From assembly GCA_033813635.1 (NCBI GenBank), contig JAPXRI010000010.1, forward strand, positions 1-64,000: DNA of 64,000 bases. Reading direction: 5' to 3'. This DNA is from JAPXRI01 sp033813635. GTDB taxonomy: Bacteria > Bacillota > Clostridia > Oscillospirales > QAMX01. This document shows, piece by piece, positions 6,705-13,949 of the stretch. Position numbers and translations under genes: made by a program. Position 1 is the stretch's first letter. Each line of letters opens with the position of its first letter. The notes below the pieces were generated by a model. The model had not been told where the DNA came from, did not search any database, and saw nothing but the letters and a program-made list of their open reading frames with translations.

Positions 6705-8645
6705 ATGGATACCGTCGAACAATTTGAAGCCTTTTACGGCATAGAACTCAGGCAGGCCGTCAGCCTGCCCGAGCGGATTGCCTCGCGCTATTCTCTAAAC
6801 GCCTGCCTCGCTTCTTCCGACCGTAAAGAGATATACCTGCTAACTGAGAACGGGACGAATGAACGGGTTATTCTAAGACGGCTACCGCCAGGCCAGGGCG
6901 AAACAAATCAGGCGGAATACAATCTTCTTATAAATCTTAATCATCCTCATATCCCCAAAGCTATTGAATTGTTTGAGGAAAAAGGTTGCTCCTATCTCCT
7001 CCGTTCTTACATACATGGCGATTCCCTTCATCAATGGATCGCAGCGCGCGGCGCAGCTTCGGAACGCGAAGCCGTCCGTATCATGGCCCAGCTTTGCGAT
7101 CTGCTGACCTATCTTCATATGCACCAACCGCCCGTCATTCACAGGGACATCAAACCTCAGAATGTTATAATCACTTCTGATGGGACTATATTTCTGATCG
7201 ACTTTGATATTGCGCGAAAATTCGATCCCATGGCGGTCAAGGACACCATGTTCATGGGTACATCCGCAACCGCGCCGCCGGAACAGTACGGATATGGGCA
7301 GACCGACGCGCGCTCCGACATCTATTCGCTGGGCATTTTGCTTATTTTCTTGTGTACGGGACGCTTTGAGCGTACGGCGCTTTCTGAAATTCCGCCCCGG
7401 CTTCGCAAAATAGCTCAGACCTGTACGCAGTTTGCGCCCAAGGACCGGTATGCTTCAGCGGCGCGGTTGAAAAGAGCGCTTCTTGCGCCCAAACATGTCT
7501 TGCTGCTGCGCCTTGCCGCCGTCCTTGCTGTTCTCTGTGCTATTGCGTTCTCGTTTTATGCCGGCCGGCTGTTTGAGGGAGGCGGTACACCCGCCGCTTT
7601 GTACGCATCGGTCGGGGAAACTGAACGCCGAACCGTCGTAGCGGAGGACGGTTCGGTTTCTTTTGCAGACGACGTTATAGAGGAATTGGTCAGAGAGAAG
7701 CTGGGTAAGGTGGCGGGAGAATCGGTCACATTAAGCGAACTGCAAGCCATTACGGATTTAAGCGTCGTTGGCGTTCCCTCCGAAAACCGTTCGTTGCCCA
7801 TTGATTTTTATCAGGATCAGGCTTACCAGAATGGAGAGCCGATTGCGCGTGGTGATATTCAAACGCTTTCAGATTTATCTCTGATGAAGGGCCTCGATCA
7901 CCTAATGCTTGCGTACCAGCGCATCGACGATATTTCTTCCCTCAAAGAACTGCACCTTCTGACACTTACGATCACTGGAAATTATGTGAGCGACCTGACC
8001 CCGCTTACTGATATGACTACATTACGGCATCTGAATATCAGTAACAATCCCGTTCTTGATATTTCACCCCTGAGAGCGCTTTCGATGCTGGAATCGCTGC
8101 TTATCCATCAATGTAATGTGATGGATATCTCCGTTCTCAAACAAATTCCCAACCTAACGTATGTTGATGTAACCGACATCCCGTGTTCTGATTATTCACC
8201 CCTTCTTTCGCTGTCCCAACTGAGCTATATCGAGATATCGGAAAATAGCGTGCAGGATGCTGCCGTAGTTTCCGGTAATTCCAGCGTCAGAGAATTGCTC
8301 GCAATCCATTGCGGAATAGTAAGCCTTGACAGCCTCAAACCCATGCCCAATTTGGAAAGGTTGGACCTTAGCCACAACGACATTTTAGATTTATCGGGCA
8401 TTGAACTGCAGCTGAAGCTTAAGAGCCTAGCTCTGCGCTACACCAAAATCGGCGACCTAACGCCACTCATTGGGCTTCCGGCTTTGGAGGAACTTGATCT
8501 GCGTGGGGTTGATGCGGACTTGGATTTATCCCCGCTTTTACAAATTTCTACGCTTCAAAAAATCATTTGCTCACCCAATATGCAGCCTCAAATTGATCAG
8601 ATTAAGGACAAAGTGACATTTGAAATCAAGGTCTTGGAATCGTAA
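6705..8645 (+). CDS. Membrane-anchored Ser/Thr kinase with leucine-rich repeats
   Basis: A 646-residue protein. Residues about 28-260 form a Hanks-type kinase domain with VIHRDIKPQN (145-153), a DFD in place of DFG (166-168) and the TAPPEQYG activation-segment end. A membrane span lies at about 264-288. The C-terminal part (about 370-640) carries leucine-rich repeats of the internalin spacing (LTPLTDMTTLRHLNISNNPV, LDLSHNDILDLSG) and would be outside the cell. The strand-3 lysine appears replaced by arginine (VILRRL, 55-60) and the glycine loop is not evident, so activity is uncertain. The architecture suggests a receptor that reads a surface signal. The ATG follows GAGGGG. It is divergent from the minus-strand operon and precedes the helix-turn-helix-like gene. 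Confidence 0.85.
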   Translation: MDTVEQFEAFYGIELRQAVSLPERIASRYSLNACLASSDRKEIYLLTENGTNERVILRRLPPGQGETNQAEYNLLINLNHPHIPKAIELFEEKGCSYLLRSYIHGDSLHQWIAARGAASEREAVRIMAQLCDLLTYLHMHQPPVIHRDIKPQNVIITSDGTIFLIDFDIARKFDPMAVKDTMFMGTSATAPPEQYGYGQTDARSDIYSLGILLIFLCTGRFERTALSEIPPRLRKIAQTCTQFAPKDRYASAARLKRALLAPKHVLLLRLAAVLAVLCAIAFSFYAGRLFEGGGTPAALYASVGETERRTVVAEDGSVSFADDVIEELVREKLGKVAGESVTLSELQAITDLSVVGVPSENRSLPIDFYQDQAYQNGEPIARGDIQTLSDLSLMKGLDHLMLAYQRIDDISSLKELHLLTLTITGNYVSDLTPLTDMTTLRHLNISNNPVLDISPLRALSMLESLLIHQCNVMDISVLKQIPNLTYVDVTDIPCSDYSPLLSLSQLSYIEISENSVQDAAVVSGNSSVRELLAIHCGIVSLDSLKPMPNLERLDLSHNDILDLSGIELQLKLKSLALRYTKIGDLTPLIGLPALEELDLRGVDADLDLSPLLQISTLQKIICSPNMQPQIDQIKDKVTFEIKVLES

Positions 8646-8653
8646 TCAGTCAT

Positions 8654-8674
8654 AGGCAAGGAAAAGCCTTGCCT
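8654..8674 (+). promoter_or_regulatory. Intergenic hairpin in kinase operon
   Basis: A perfect 8-bp stem (8654-8661 with 8667-8674) with a five-base loop lies between the kinase stop and the next gene. There is no T tract, so it is more likely a processing or stability element than a terminator. Confidence 0.45.
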
Positions 8675-8702
8675 CATATCCCATTTGAAAGGGGGAAGCG
8701 CA

Positions 8703-9185
8703 ATGGCGCATTCTGATAAAAGCGCACAAAAAAATGGTACGGAACAGCCATCTAAAAACAGTGAACCGCTTTCTACCGAGATGATGCTCAGCAAGCTCAA
8801 AGCAACACGGGAAATCAGCAGTTTTGTTGAGGAAAACGAAAAGGCGTTTTATAACAGCACGATCCGGGAACATTTCAACATGCTGTTTAAAAAATATGGT
8901 ATCAGTAAGGCGGAGGCCATTGAGCGTTCCAATATTGAACGGGGTTACGCCTATCAAATCCTGCGCGGCGTGAAGAACGCAAAACGGGATAAATACATCC
9001 GCCTTGCAATCGGAATCGGTCTTGATCTTGAGGACACGCAGCGATTGCTGACCGTCGCACGGCACGGGATTTTATATTCTAAAATTCTGCGCGATGCTGT
9101 TATCATCTTCGGCATTAACAGCCGGTTTGATATTATAAAGCTGGAATGGCTGCTGGAAGAACAGCACGTTGATCCGCTGGAATGA
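8703..9185 (+). CDS. Helix-turn-helix-like (XRE-type) protein
   Basis: A 160-residue protein. The N-terminal 50 residues are polar and probably disordered; the region FKKYGISKAEAIERSNIERGYAYQILRG has the spacing of an XRE-type helix-turn-helix, with further helices to the end. The ATG at 8703 lies after AAAGGGGGAAG and is preferred over the TTG at 8685. It sits 57 bases after the kinase and probably shares its transcript. It could be the kinase's target or a regulator of the opposing operon; neither is shown by the sequence. The Ser/Thr-rich N terminus offers possible phosphorylation sites. Confidence 0.7.
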   Translation: MAHSDKSAQKNGTEQPSKNSEPLSTEMMLSKLKATREISSFVEENEKAFYNSTIREHFNMLFKKYGISKAEAIERSNIERGYAYQILRGVKNAKRDKYIRLAIGIGLDLEDTQRLLTVARHGILYSKILRDAVIIFGINSRFDIIKLEWLLEEQHVDPLE

Positions 9186-9370
9186 GTGGCGAGCTACCCA
9201 ACTATGCGCCGCCGCTCGATCTCATATTGTACATTTTTTTGATAATGCGTGCTCGCGGCACACCCTATTTTCATAATGACCGCCTATAATAGAAACAGCT
9301 TTGGGCGAAATCGAGCAAAGATTCCTTGGGAGAATTCATTGACAACAGCAGAAGGAGCAAATAGTGATGT

Positions 9371-9646
9371 TTAGATCAAAAAAAGTACCAGTCGTTGCCA
9401 TTTCAGCTGGAGAATCTCATTAAGAGCTGACCAGTTTCTGTACCACGATTTGAGGATATTCGGATACTTTTTATTCCACGTTTCGCGGAATTCTTCCTTC
9501 GCGTATTCCGCATCATCGAGATTTACAACACCGTAAATCTTATTCAGATCAGCACATACCTTTTTCCTATCCTTGTACGGTACAAATTTACAGCTGTTCC
9601 GAATTAGGGATTGCCGAAACCGCATGGTTTGTGTTATCTTATTCAT
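9371..9646 (-). pseudogene. IS256-family transposase remnant
   Basis: About 60 residues (IRNSCKFVPYKDRKKVCADL through YAKEEFRETWNKKYPNILKSW) match the middle of Mutator/IS256-type transposases, which are normally about 400 residues. The N-terminal two thirds with most of the catalytic core are missing, and the match breaks off after NWSAL, where the frame runs into unrelated DNA ending at 9371. It is a dead fragment. It lies between the helix-turn-helix gene and the tRNA-Arg gene and marks past insertion activity at this island edge. Confidence 0.8.
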
Positions 9647-9718
9647 AGCGAATAGGTGCCTCCTTGCTGTGTTGGTGTGTGGTAACTCAACTTTAGCATA
9701 GGTTCTTCCTATTCGCTA
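9646..9718. repeat. Inverted repeat flanking IS256 remnant
   Basis: An 11-bp perfect inverted repeat (tagcgaatagg at 9646-9656, its complement at 9708-9718) encloses about 50 bases and is followed by CCTTTTTTATT. It may be a leftover of the insertion sequence end or a long-loop terminator reading rightward. The rest of 9646-9840 holds only the tRNA promoter. Confidence 0.4.
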
Positions 9719-9791
9719 CCTTTTTTATTCGCCTGTGTAACACATCTATTGTAATCCTACACCCGCCGTCCGATAAATTTGAATTTCGGTG

Positions 9792-9820
9792 TTGCATTTT
9801 TTGTCTCATCGTGCTATAAT
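9792..9820 (+). promoter_or_regulatory. Promoter of tRNA-Arg
   Basis: TTGCAT (9792-9797) and TATAAT (9815-9820) are exactly 17 bases apart, about 20 bases before the tRNA 5' end. Confidence 0.7.
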
Positions 9821-9839
9821 ACTGGGGTCGTTGAGATTT

Positions 9840-9916
9840 GCGCCTGTAGCTCAGCTGGATAGAGTGACTGGCTACGAACCAGTAGGTCGGGGGTTCGAAT
9901 CCCTTCAGGCGTACCA
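9840..9916 (+). tRNA. tRNA-Arg (anticodon ACG)
   Basis: A complete 77-base cloverleaf: acceptor GCGCCTG pairs with CAGGCGT, the D arm carries AGCTCAGCTGGATAGAG, the anticodon loop CTACGAA sits on a five-base ACTGG/CCAGT stem, the T arm contains GGTTCGAATC, and CCA is encoded. Anticodon ACG reads CGN arginine codons once A34 is edited to inosine. The first acceptor pair is G-U. A promoter precedes it and a terminator follows. tRNA genes are frequent integration sites, which fits the accessory look of the DNA to the left. Confidence 0.95.
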
Positions 9917-9923
9917 TAAAAAA

Positions 9924-9957
9924 GAGTCGATTTCGTATGAAATCGGCTCTTTTTTTA
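9924..9957 (+). terminator. Terminator of tRNA-Arg
   Basis: An 11-bp stem (9924-9934 with 9939-9949, one G-T pair), loop GTAT, followed by TTTTTTTATTTT. The next 220 bases to the lipoprotein gene hold no convincing gene or promoter. Confidence 0.85.
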
Positions 9958-10180
9958 TTTTACCCGGCTTTCGAGAAATCGATCCATCGGATTTTACGCG
10001 AAAATCGGGAGTTTGCCCATCTTCAGTATAGGCATTTTGACAATTATTCGAAGTCAGCATTTTTCTTATTATCGGCGAATACTGACGAAATTTCCCGAAT
10101 TTATATTAAAAAACGCAAAGCCCTTTTGATTCTACACCTTGACGGCCGAGCATATGCTTTAGACTAAAGAGGTGATAAAT

Positions 10181-11077
10181 TTGAAAGGCGGATTTTTTTT
10201 ACTGCTTACCGTCATGCTGTCATTGACCGGCTGCGCCAAAAGCCATTACCCGTCCGTCGTTACCGGCGAAAGCGCCACCGTCAGCACAAAAACAACTGAG
10301 CTGACAAGCGCGTTTGTAAGGGATCGCGCGATTATCGCGGACCACCGCAGCATTGACCTGGAGAATATTCCGACCGAACTGATTAAAAGGGCAAAAAATG
10401 AGCTCCGCATCGTCTACTGGCACACTTCGCACGGCAGCCAGATTGTTGACGGCCTTTCGGGACTCGCCGGCTTCGACCCGCGTTTTTCAGGCCTTAATAT
10501 AAAGGATAACCCTTCCGGGAAGGCAAAGGACCTCGGGAATCCAAACAACAAGGCCTGGGCGGATCAGACGAGAAAATACCTTAAGAAAAATAAGGATATC
10601 AACGTCGTTCTTTGGTCGTGGTGCGGTCAGCTCTCAGACGCGGATGCGTCCTACGTCCAGAATTATCTCGACCTGATGCAATCTCTTGAAAACGAGTTTC
10701 CCGGCATAGCTTTCGTCTACATGACGGGACATCTAGACGGAACCGGTGAGAACGGCAACCTCGCCGTAAACAACGCGCGAATAAGAGCCTTCTGCGAGGA
10801 AAACAACAAGATACTGTTCGATTTCGCGGATATCGAAAGCTACAATCCCGACGGTGAGTATTTCGGAGACAGATACGCAAACGACGCCTGTGACTATGAC
10901 CGCGACGGCGATAAAATACCGGAAAGCAACTGGGCTATAGAGTGGCAGCAGAGCCATACGGAGGGCGTCGACTGGTATTCCTGCGGCTCTGCGCACAGCC
11001 AGCCGGTCAACGCGAACATGAAGGCTTACGCGATGTGGAATCTAATGGCGCAGATCGCGTCGCTTTATCCCGGCTGA
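10181..11077 (+). CDS. SGNH-hydrolase-like lipoprotein
   Basis: A 298-residue exported lipoprotein: hydrophobic segment LLLTVMLSLTGC with the cysteine of a lipobox, then a polar linker and a globular domain. YWHTSHGSQ near residue 80 and the late AHSQPVNANMKAYAMW resemble the ends of an SGNH/GDSL hydrolase fold, with the serine and the final histidine plausibly catalytic; this is a fold-level guess. Before the end, DYDRDGDKIPE has the spacing of an EF-hand/thrombospondin-type calcium loop. The start is taken as TTG (10181) because AAAGAGGTG lies seven bases upstream; the GTG at 10172 falls inside that site. It precedes the polysaccharide locus and could modify an exported glycan. Confidence 0.65.
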   Translation: MKGGFFLLLTVMLSLTGCAKSHYPSVVTGESATVSTKTTELTSAFVRDRAIIADHRSIDLENIPTELIKRAKNELRIVYWHTSHGSQIVDGLSGLAGFDPRFSGLNIKDNPSGKAKDLGNPNNKAWADQTRKYLKKNKDINVVLWSWCGQLSDADASYVQNYLDLMQSLENEFPGIAFVYMTGHLDGTGENGNLAVNNARIRAFCEENNKILFDFADIESYNPDGEYFGDRYANDACDYDRDGDKIPESNWAIEWQQSHTEGVDWYSCGSAHSQPVNANMKAYAMWNLMAQIASLYPG

Positions 11078-11177
11078 CGCATACGGAAAACAGCCGTCAT
11101 AACCAAACAGGACAGACATAGAATTAGAAATGTAAACGGCATTCATGCAATAACTTCTATATACCGGAGGATGGAGA

Positions 11178-11447
11178 ATGGAAACTGAAGCAATGAAAAG
11201 CGCACTGATGACCTTTTTCCGCCGCAATTACAGCTATTTTGCAGACGAAATCAAAGAGGACGAGTCTTTGATCGCGAGCGGCTACATTGATTCTCTCGGC
11301 ATCATAGAGCTGATAAATTATCTGGAAAACACTTTTAACATCAGGATTTACGACAGCGAAGTGATTCCCGAGAATTTCGATACGATAAGGTGTATTTCGG
11401 AGTATATACAAAGAAAAGTTGCCGTGTCTTCCGGAAACGGCAGGTGA
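11178..11447 (+). CDS. Acyl carrier protein
   Basis: An 89-residue carrier protein. GYIDSLGIIELINYLENTF contains the DSL motif whose serine would carry 4'-phosphopantetheine, followed by the expected second helix and an acidic surface. It ends only four bases before the PP-loop gene and leads a four-gene group with an AMP-forming ligase and an AsnB-like amidotransferase. It is therefore more likely a dedicated carrier for an acyl or amino-acyl group used by this locus than the housekeeping fatty-acid ACP, which normally sits with fab genes. The ATG follows an ACCGGAGGATGGAGA ribosome site. Confidence 0.88.
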   Translation: METEAMKSALMTFFRRNYSYFADEIKEDESLIASGYIDSLGIIELINYLENTFNIRIYDSEVIPENFDTIRCISEYIQRKVAVSSGNGR

Positions 11448-11451
11448 GCCC

Positions 11452-12459
11452 ATGAAGGTCTGCAGCAATTGTCTGTTAAATGATAATATGCCTTCCGTCT
11501 TCATCGGCAAGAGCGGACTCTGCAATTACTGCGAAAGGCTCATGCCGGCGCGCAGAGTGGAGAACGCAGACGACGAATTTGCGGCCCTTCTAAGCGGGTT
11601 AAGAGACAGGCCTTACCAGGTGGTCATGGCTTACAGCGGAGGAAAGGACAGCACATATGCTCTGAAGCTGCTGACCGAAAAATACGGCGCGTCCGTGCTC
11701 GCCGTGACCTTTGACAACGGCTTTCTCAGCGGCGACAGTTTGAAAAATATCTATACAGTCACCGACTGCCTCGGTGTGGATTGTCTGATTGTAAAATACC
11801 CGGCGGATTCGCTGATCCGGGCCTTTAAATACGCAAATGAGAACCGCATTTTCTCCGCCGCCGCGCTTGAGCGCGCAAGCTCTATATGCAATCTCTGCAT
11901 CACCCTTGTAAAAAACCTGATTTTCAGAGAAGCGATCTTCCGGAAAATACCGGTCATCTGTTTCGCGTGGACTCCAGGCCAGATCGACTCTCAAAAGCCG
12001 CTGATCAAGCTCGACCACCGGATGCTCACTATGATGTTCGCCGGCGTCAGGAATGAGGTTTTAAAGGGGGAAGGCCGGGAATACGCAAAATATTTTCTTG
12101 ACTCGGAATTTCTTGAACAGCACCGGAGTGATATGCCGTACCTGTTCTACCCTTTCGTCGGCAATGCCTACAGCGAGGAAAAAATCCTGGAAAGCATCGG
12201 AGAAATCGGCTGGGTAAGCCCAAATAACACCGACGGCAACAGCTCAAACTGCCTCTTGAACTCCTATGCCAATCAAAGCCATATAGAACGTTACGGCTTT
12301 CACCCCTACGCCTTTGAAATAAGCGCAATGGTCAGAAACGGCATGATGACCAGAGACGAGGGCGAACGGAAGCTCGGAAACGTTAAAAATGACGCCTCTT
12401 TCGAGCGGGTGAAAAAGATATTTGAGAGCGCGGACCGCAAAGGGGGGCTCGGCGTATGA
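11452..12459 (+). CDS. PP-loop ATPase, N-acetyl sugar amidotransferase-like
   Basis: A 335-residue N-type ATP-pyrophosphatase. CSNC (4-7) and CNYC (24-27) form a likely zinc site, and AYSGGKDST (60-68) is the PP-loop that binds ATP; a later CNLC pair adds two more cysteines. This layout matches the WbpG/PseA-like amidotransferases of polysaccharide loci, which adenylate a substrate and add an amino group from glutamine-derived ammonia. The usual HisH/HisF-like ammonia partners are not next to it, but an AsnB-like protein with its own glutaminase domain is two genes away. The ATG at 11452 is chosen because it begins the CSNC domain. Confidence 0.75.
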   Translation: MKVCSNCLLNDNMPSVFIGKSGLCNYCERLMPARRVENADDEFAALLSGLRDRPYQVVMAYSGGKDSTYALKLLTEKYGASVLAVTFDNGFLSGDSLKNIYTVTDCLGVDCLIVKYPADSLIRAFKYANENRIFSAAALERASSICNLCITLVKNLIFREAIFRKIPVICFAWTPGQIDSQKPLIKLDHRMLTMMFAGVRNEVLKGEGREYAKYFLDSEFLEQHRSDMPYLFYPFVGNAYSEEKILESIGEIGWVSPNNTDGNSSNCLLNSYANQSHIERYGFHPYAFEISAMVRNGMMTRDEGERKLGNVKNDASFERVKKIFESADRKGGLGV

Positions 12460-13949
12460 AGGGCCTTTACGGTCTTTTTCAGGCGAGCTTGGAAAAGCAC
12501 CTGAAAAAGACCTTCGTTACATATGCCGGTCATTCCCGGACCTATGCAGATATCGGCGAAATGATCGATACTCTTTCCGAGAGTTTGCTGAAAAAAGGCT
12601 TATCCCCGGGCGACAGGGTGATGATCTTCTGCGGAAACTCGGTCGAGTACATCGCGGCTTATTTCGCCGCGCTTAAAACCGGCGCCATCGCGGTCCCGGT
12701 AAATCCGCAAAAAACCTCGGAGAGCATTTCCTACATCGCCGGCAAATGCGTGCCGGGTTTTATTGTGACCAAAGCGCCGGAAATAGATGTCCTTTCAAAG
12801 CTTGACCTTCCGCGCAGCGCTTCCGTTGTTGATATCGGCGGACTTGGTTCTGAAAGCATAACGGACTTTCGCGGAAATATAGCAGTCGAGCCCGATGAGG
12901 ACGACAACGCCGTTATTTTATTCACCTCCGGCACGACGGCGCACCCCAAGGGCGTCACGCTCTCGCACATAAATTTGCTCGAAAACACCCGGGCGATTCT
13001 CGAATATCTGAAAATATCGCCGGATGATTCCGTGCTGATGACGCTCCCCTTTTCATATTCGTACGGAAACTCCGTTCTTCTGACCCACGCCGCGGCCGGA
13101 GCCTCGCTCGTTATCGATTTTTCTTCCGCGTACCCGTACCAGATTCTCGAAGACATAAAAAGCAACGGGGTGACCGGATTTTCAACTATCGGCTCCTATC
13201 TTAATCTACTGCTGAAAGCCCACAAATCGGCCGGAAACGGCGGTTTTTTCAGATCGCTCCGCTATATAACCCTCGCCGGTGAAGCCGTCAGCCGCGGCGA
13301 CATCGACTATCTCCGCGACCTTTATCCCGAGCTTGAAGTTTTCGTGATGTACGGCCAGACAGAAGCCGGAGCGAGGCTCAGTTATCTCGCGCCGGAGCTT
13401 CTTTCCGCCAAGCCCGGCTCCATCGGCAAAGGGCTCTGCAACATGGAGCTCCGCGTGGTCAACGAAGCCGGCGGCAATGTCAGGCCGGGTGAAATCGGCG
13501 AAATCATCGCCCGCGGACCGAGCGTGATGAAGGGCTATTGGGAGGATCCCGAGGCGACGCGCAGAGTTCTTAAAAACGGATGGCTCCATACCGGCGACTG
13601 CGCGACGGTTGACGAGGACGGTTTTATCTATATCAGCGGGAGAAAAACCGACATTATTAAGATTATGGGCCACAGGATAAGCCCGGGTGAGATTGAAGCC
13701 GTCCTCAACGGCATCTCCTGCGTAAGAGAATCCGCCGTCGTCGAATGCATACTCGGAGATCTCCCGGCAATCAAGGCCTTTATCGTCCCCGGCGACGAAT
13801 GCTCGATTGAGCGCATAAAAAACGCGGCCGCGTCAAAGCTCCCGTATTTCATGCGCCCGCATATCTACGAGCTGATACCCGAATTGCCGAAAACTGACAC
13901 CGGCAAGCTCAGGCGCAGCGCGCTGAGGCAGATTCCATGTGCGGAATAG
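12456..13949 (+). CDS. AMP-forming acyl ligase
   Basis: A 497-residue class I adenylate-forming enzyme of normal length. The ATP-binding signature is LFTSGTTAHPKGVTLSH, followed by YGQTEAG, WLHTGD, the hinge ISGRKTDIIKIMGHRISPGE and a C-terminal catalytic lysine in TDTGKLRR. It should activate a carboxylic acid as acyl-AMP and load it either on CoA or, given the neighbouring gene, on the acyl carrier protein. It overlaps the PP-loop gene by four bases (ATGA) and the AsnB-like gene by 13, so these are translated together. Similar ligases accompany EPS loci of the exosortase type in Proteobacteria; no exosortase is seen here. Substrate unknown. Confidence 0.85.
   Translation: MKGLYGLFQASLEKHLKKTFVTYAGHSRTYADIGEMIDTLSESLLKKGLSPGDRVMIFCGNSVEYIAAYFAALKTGAIAVPVNPQKTSESISYIAGKCVPGFIVTKAPEIDVLSKLDLPRSASVVDIGGLGSESITDFRGNIAVEPDEDDNAVILFTSGTTAHPKGVTLSHINLLENTRAILEYLKISPDDSVLMTLPFSYSYGNSVLLTHAAAGASLVIDFSSAYPYQILEDIKSNGVTGFSTIGSYLNLLLKAHKSAGNGGFFRSLRYITLAGEAVSRGDIDYLRDLYPELEVFVMYGQTEAGARLSYLAPELLSAKPGSIGKGLCNMELRVVNEAGGNVRPGEIGEIIARGPSVMKGYWEDPEATRRVLKNGWLHTGDCATVDEDGFIYISGRKTDIIKIMGHRISPGEIEAVLNGISCVRESAVVECILGDLPAIKAFIVPGDECSIERIKNAAASKLPYFMRPHIYELIPELPKTDTGKLRRSALRQIPCAE

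Noticed and set aside
9937..10167. 76-residue open frame after tRNA-Arg
   Set aside because: It begins inside the tRNA terminator and shows no ribosome site or domain.
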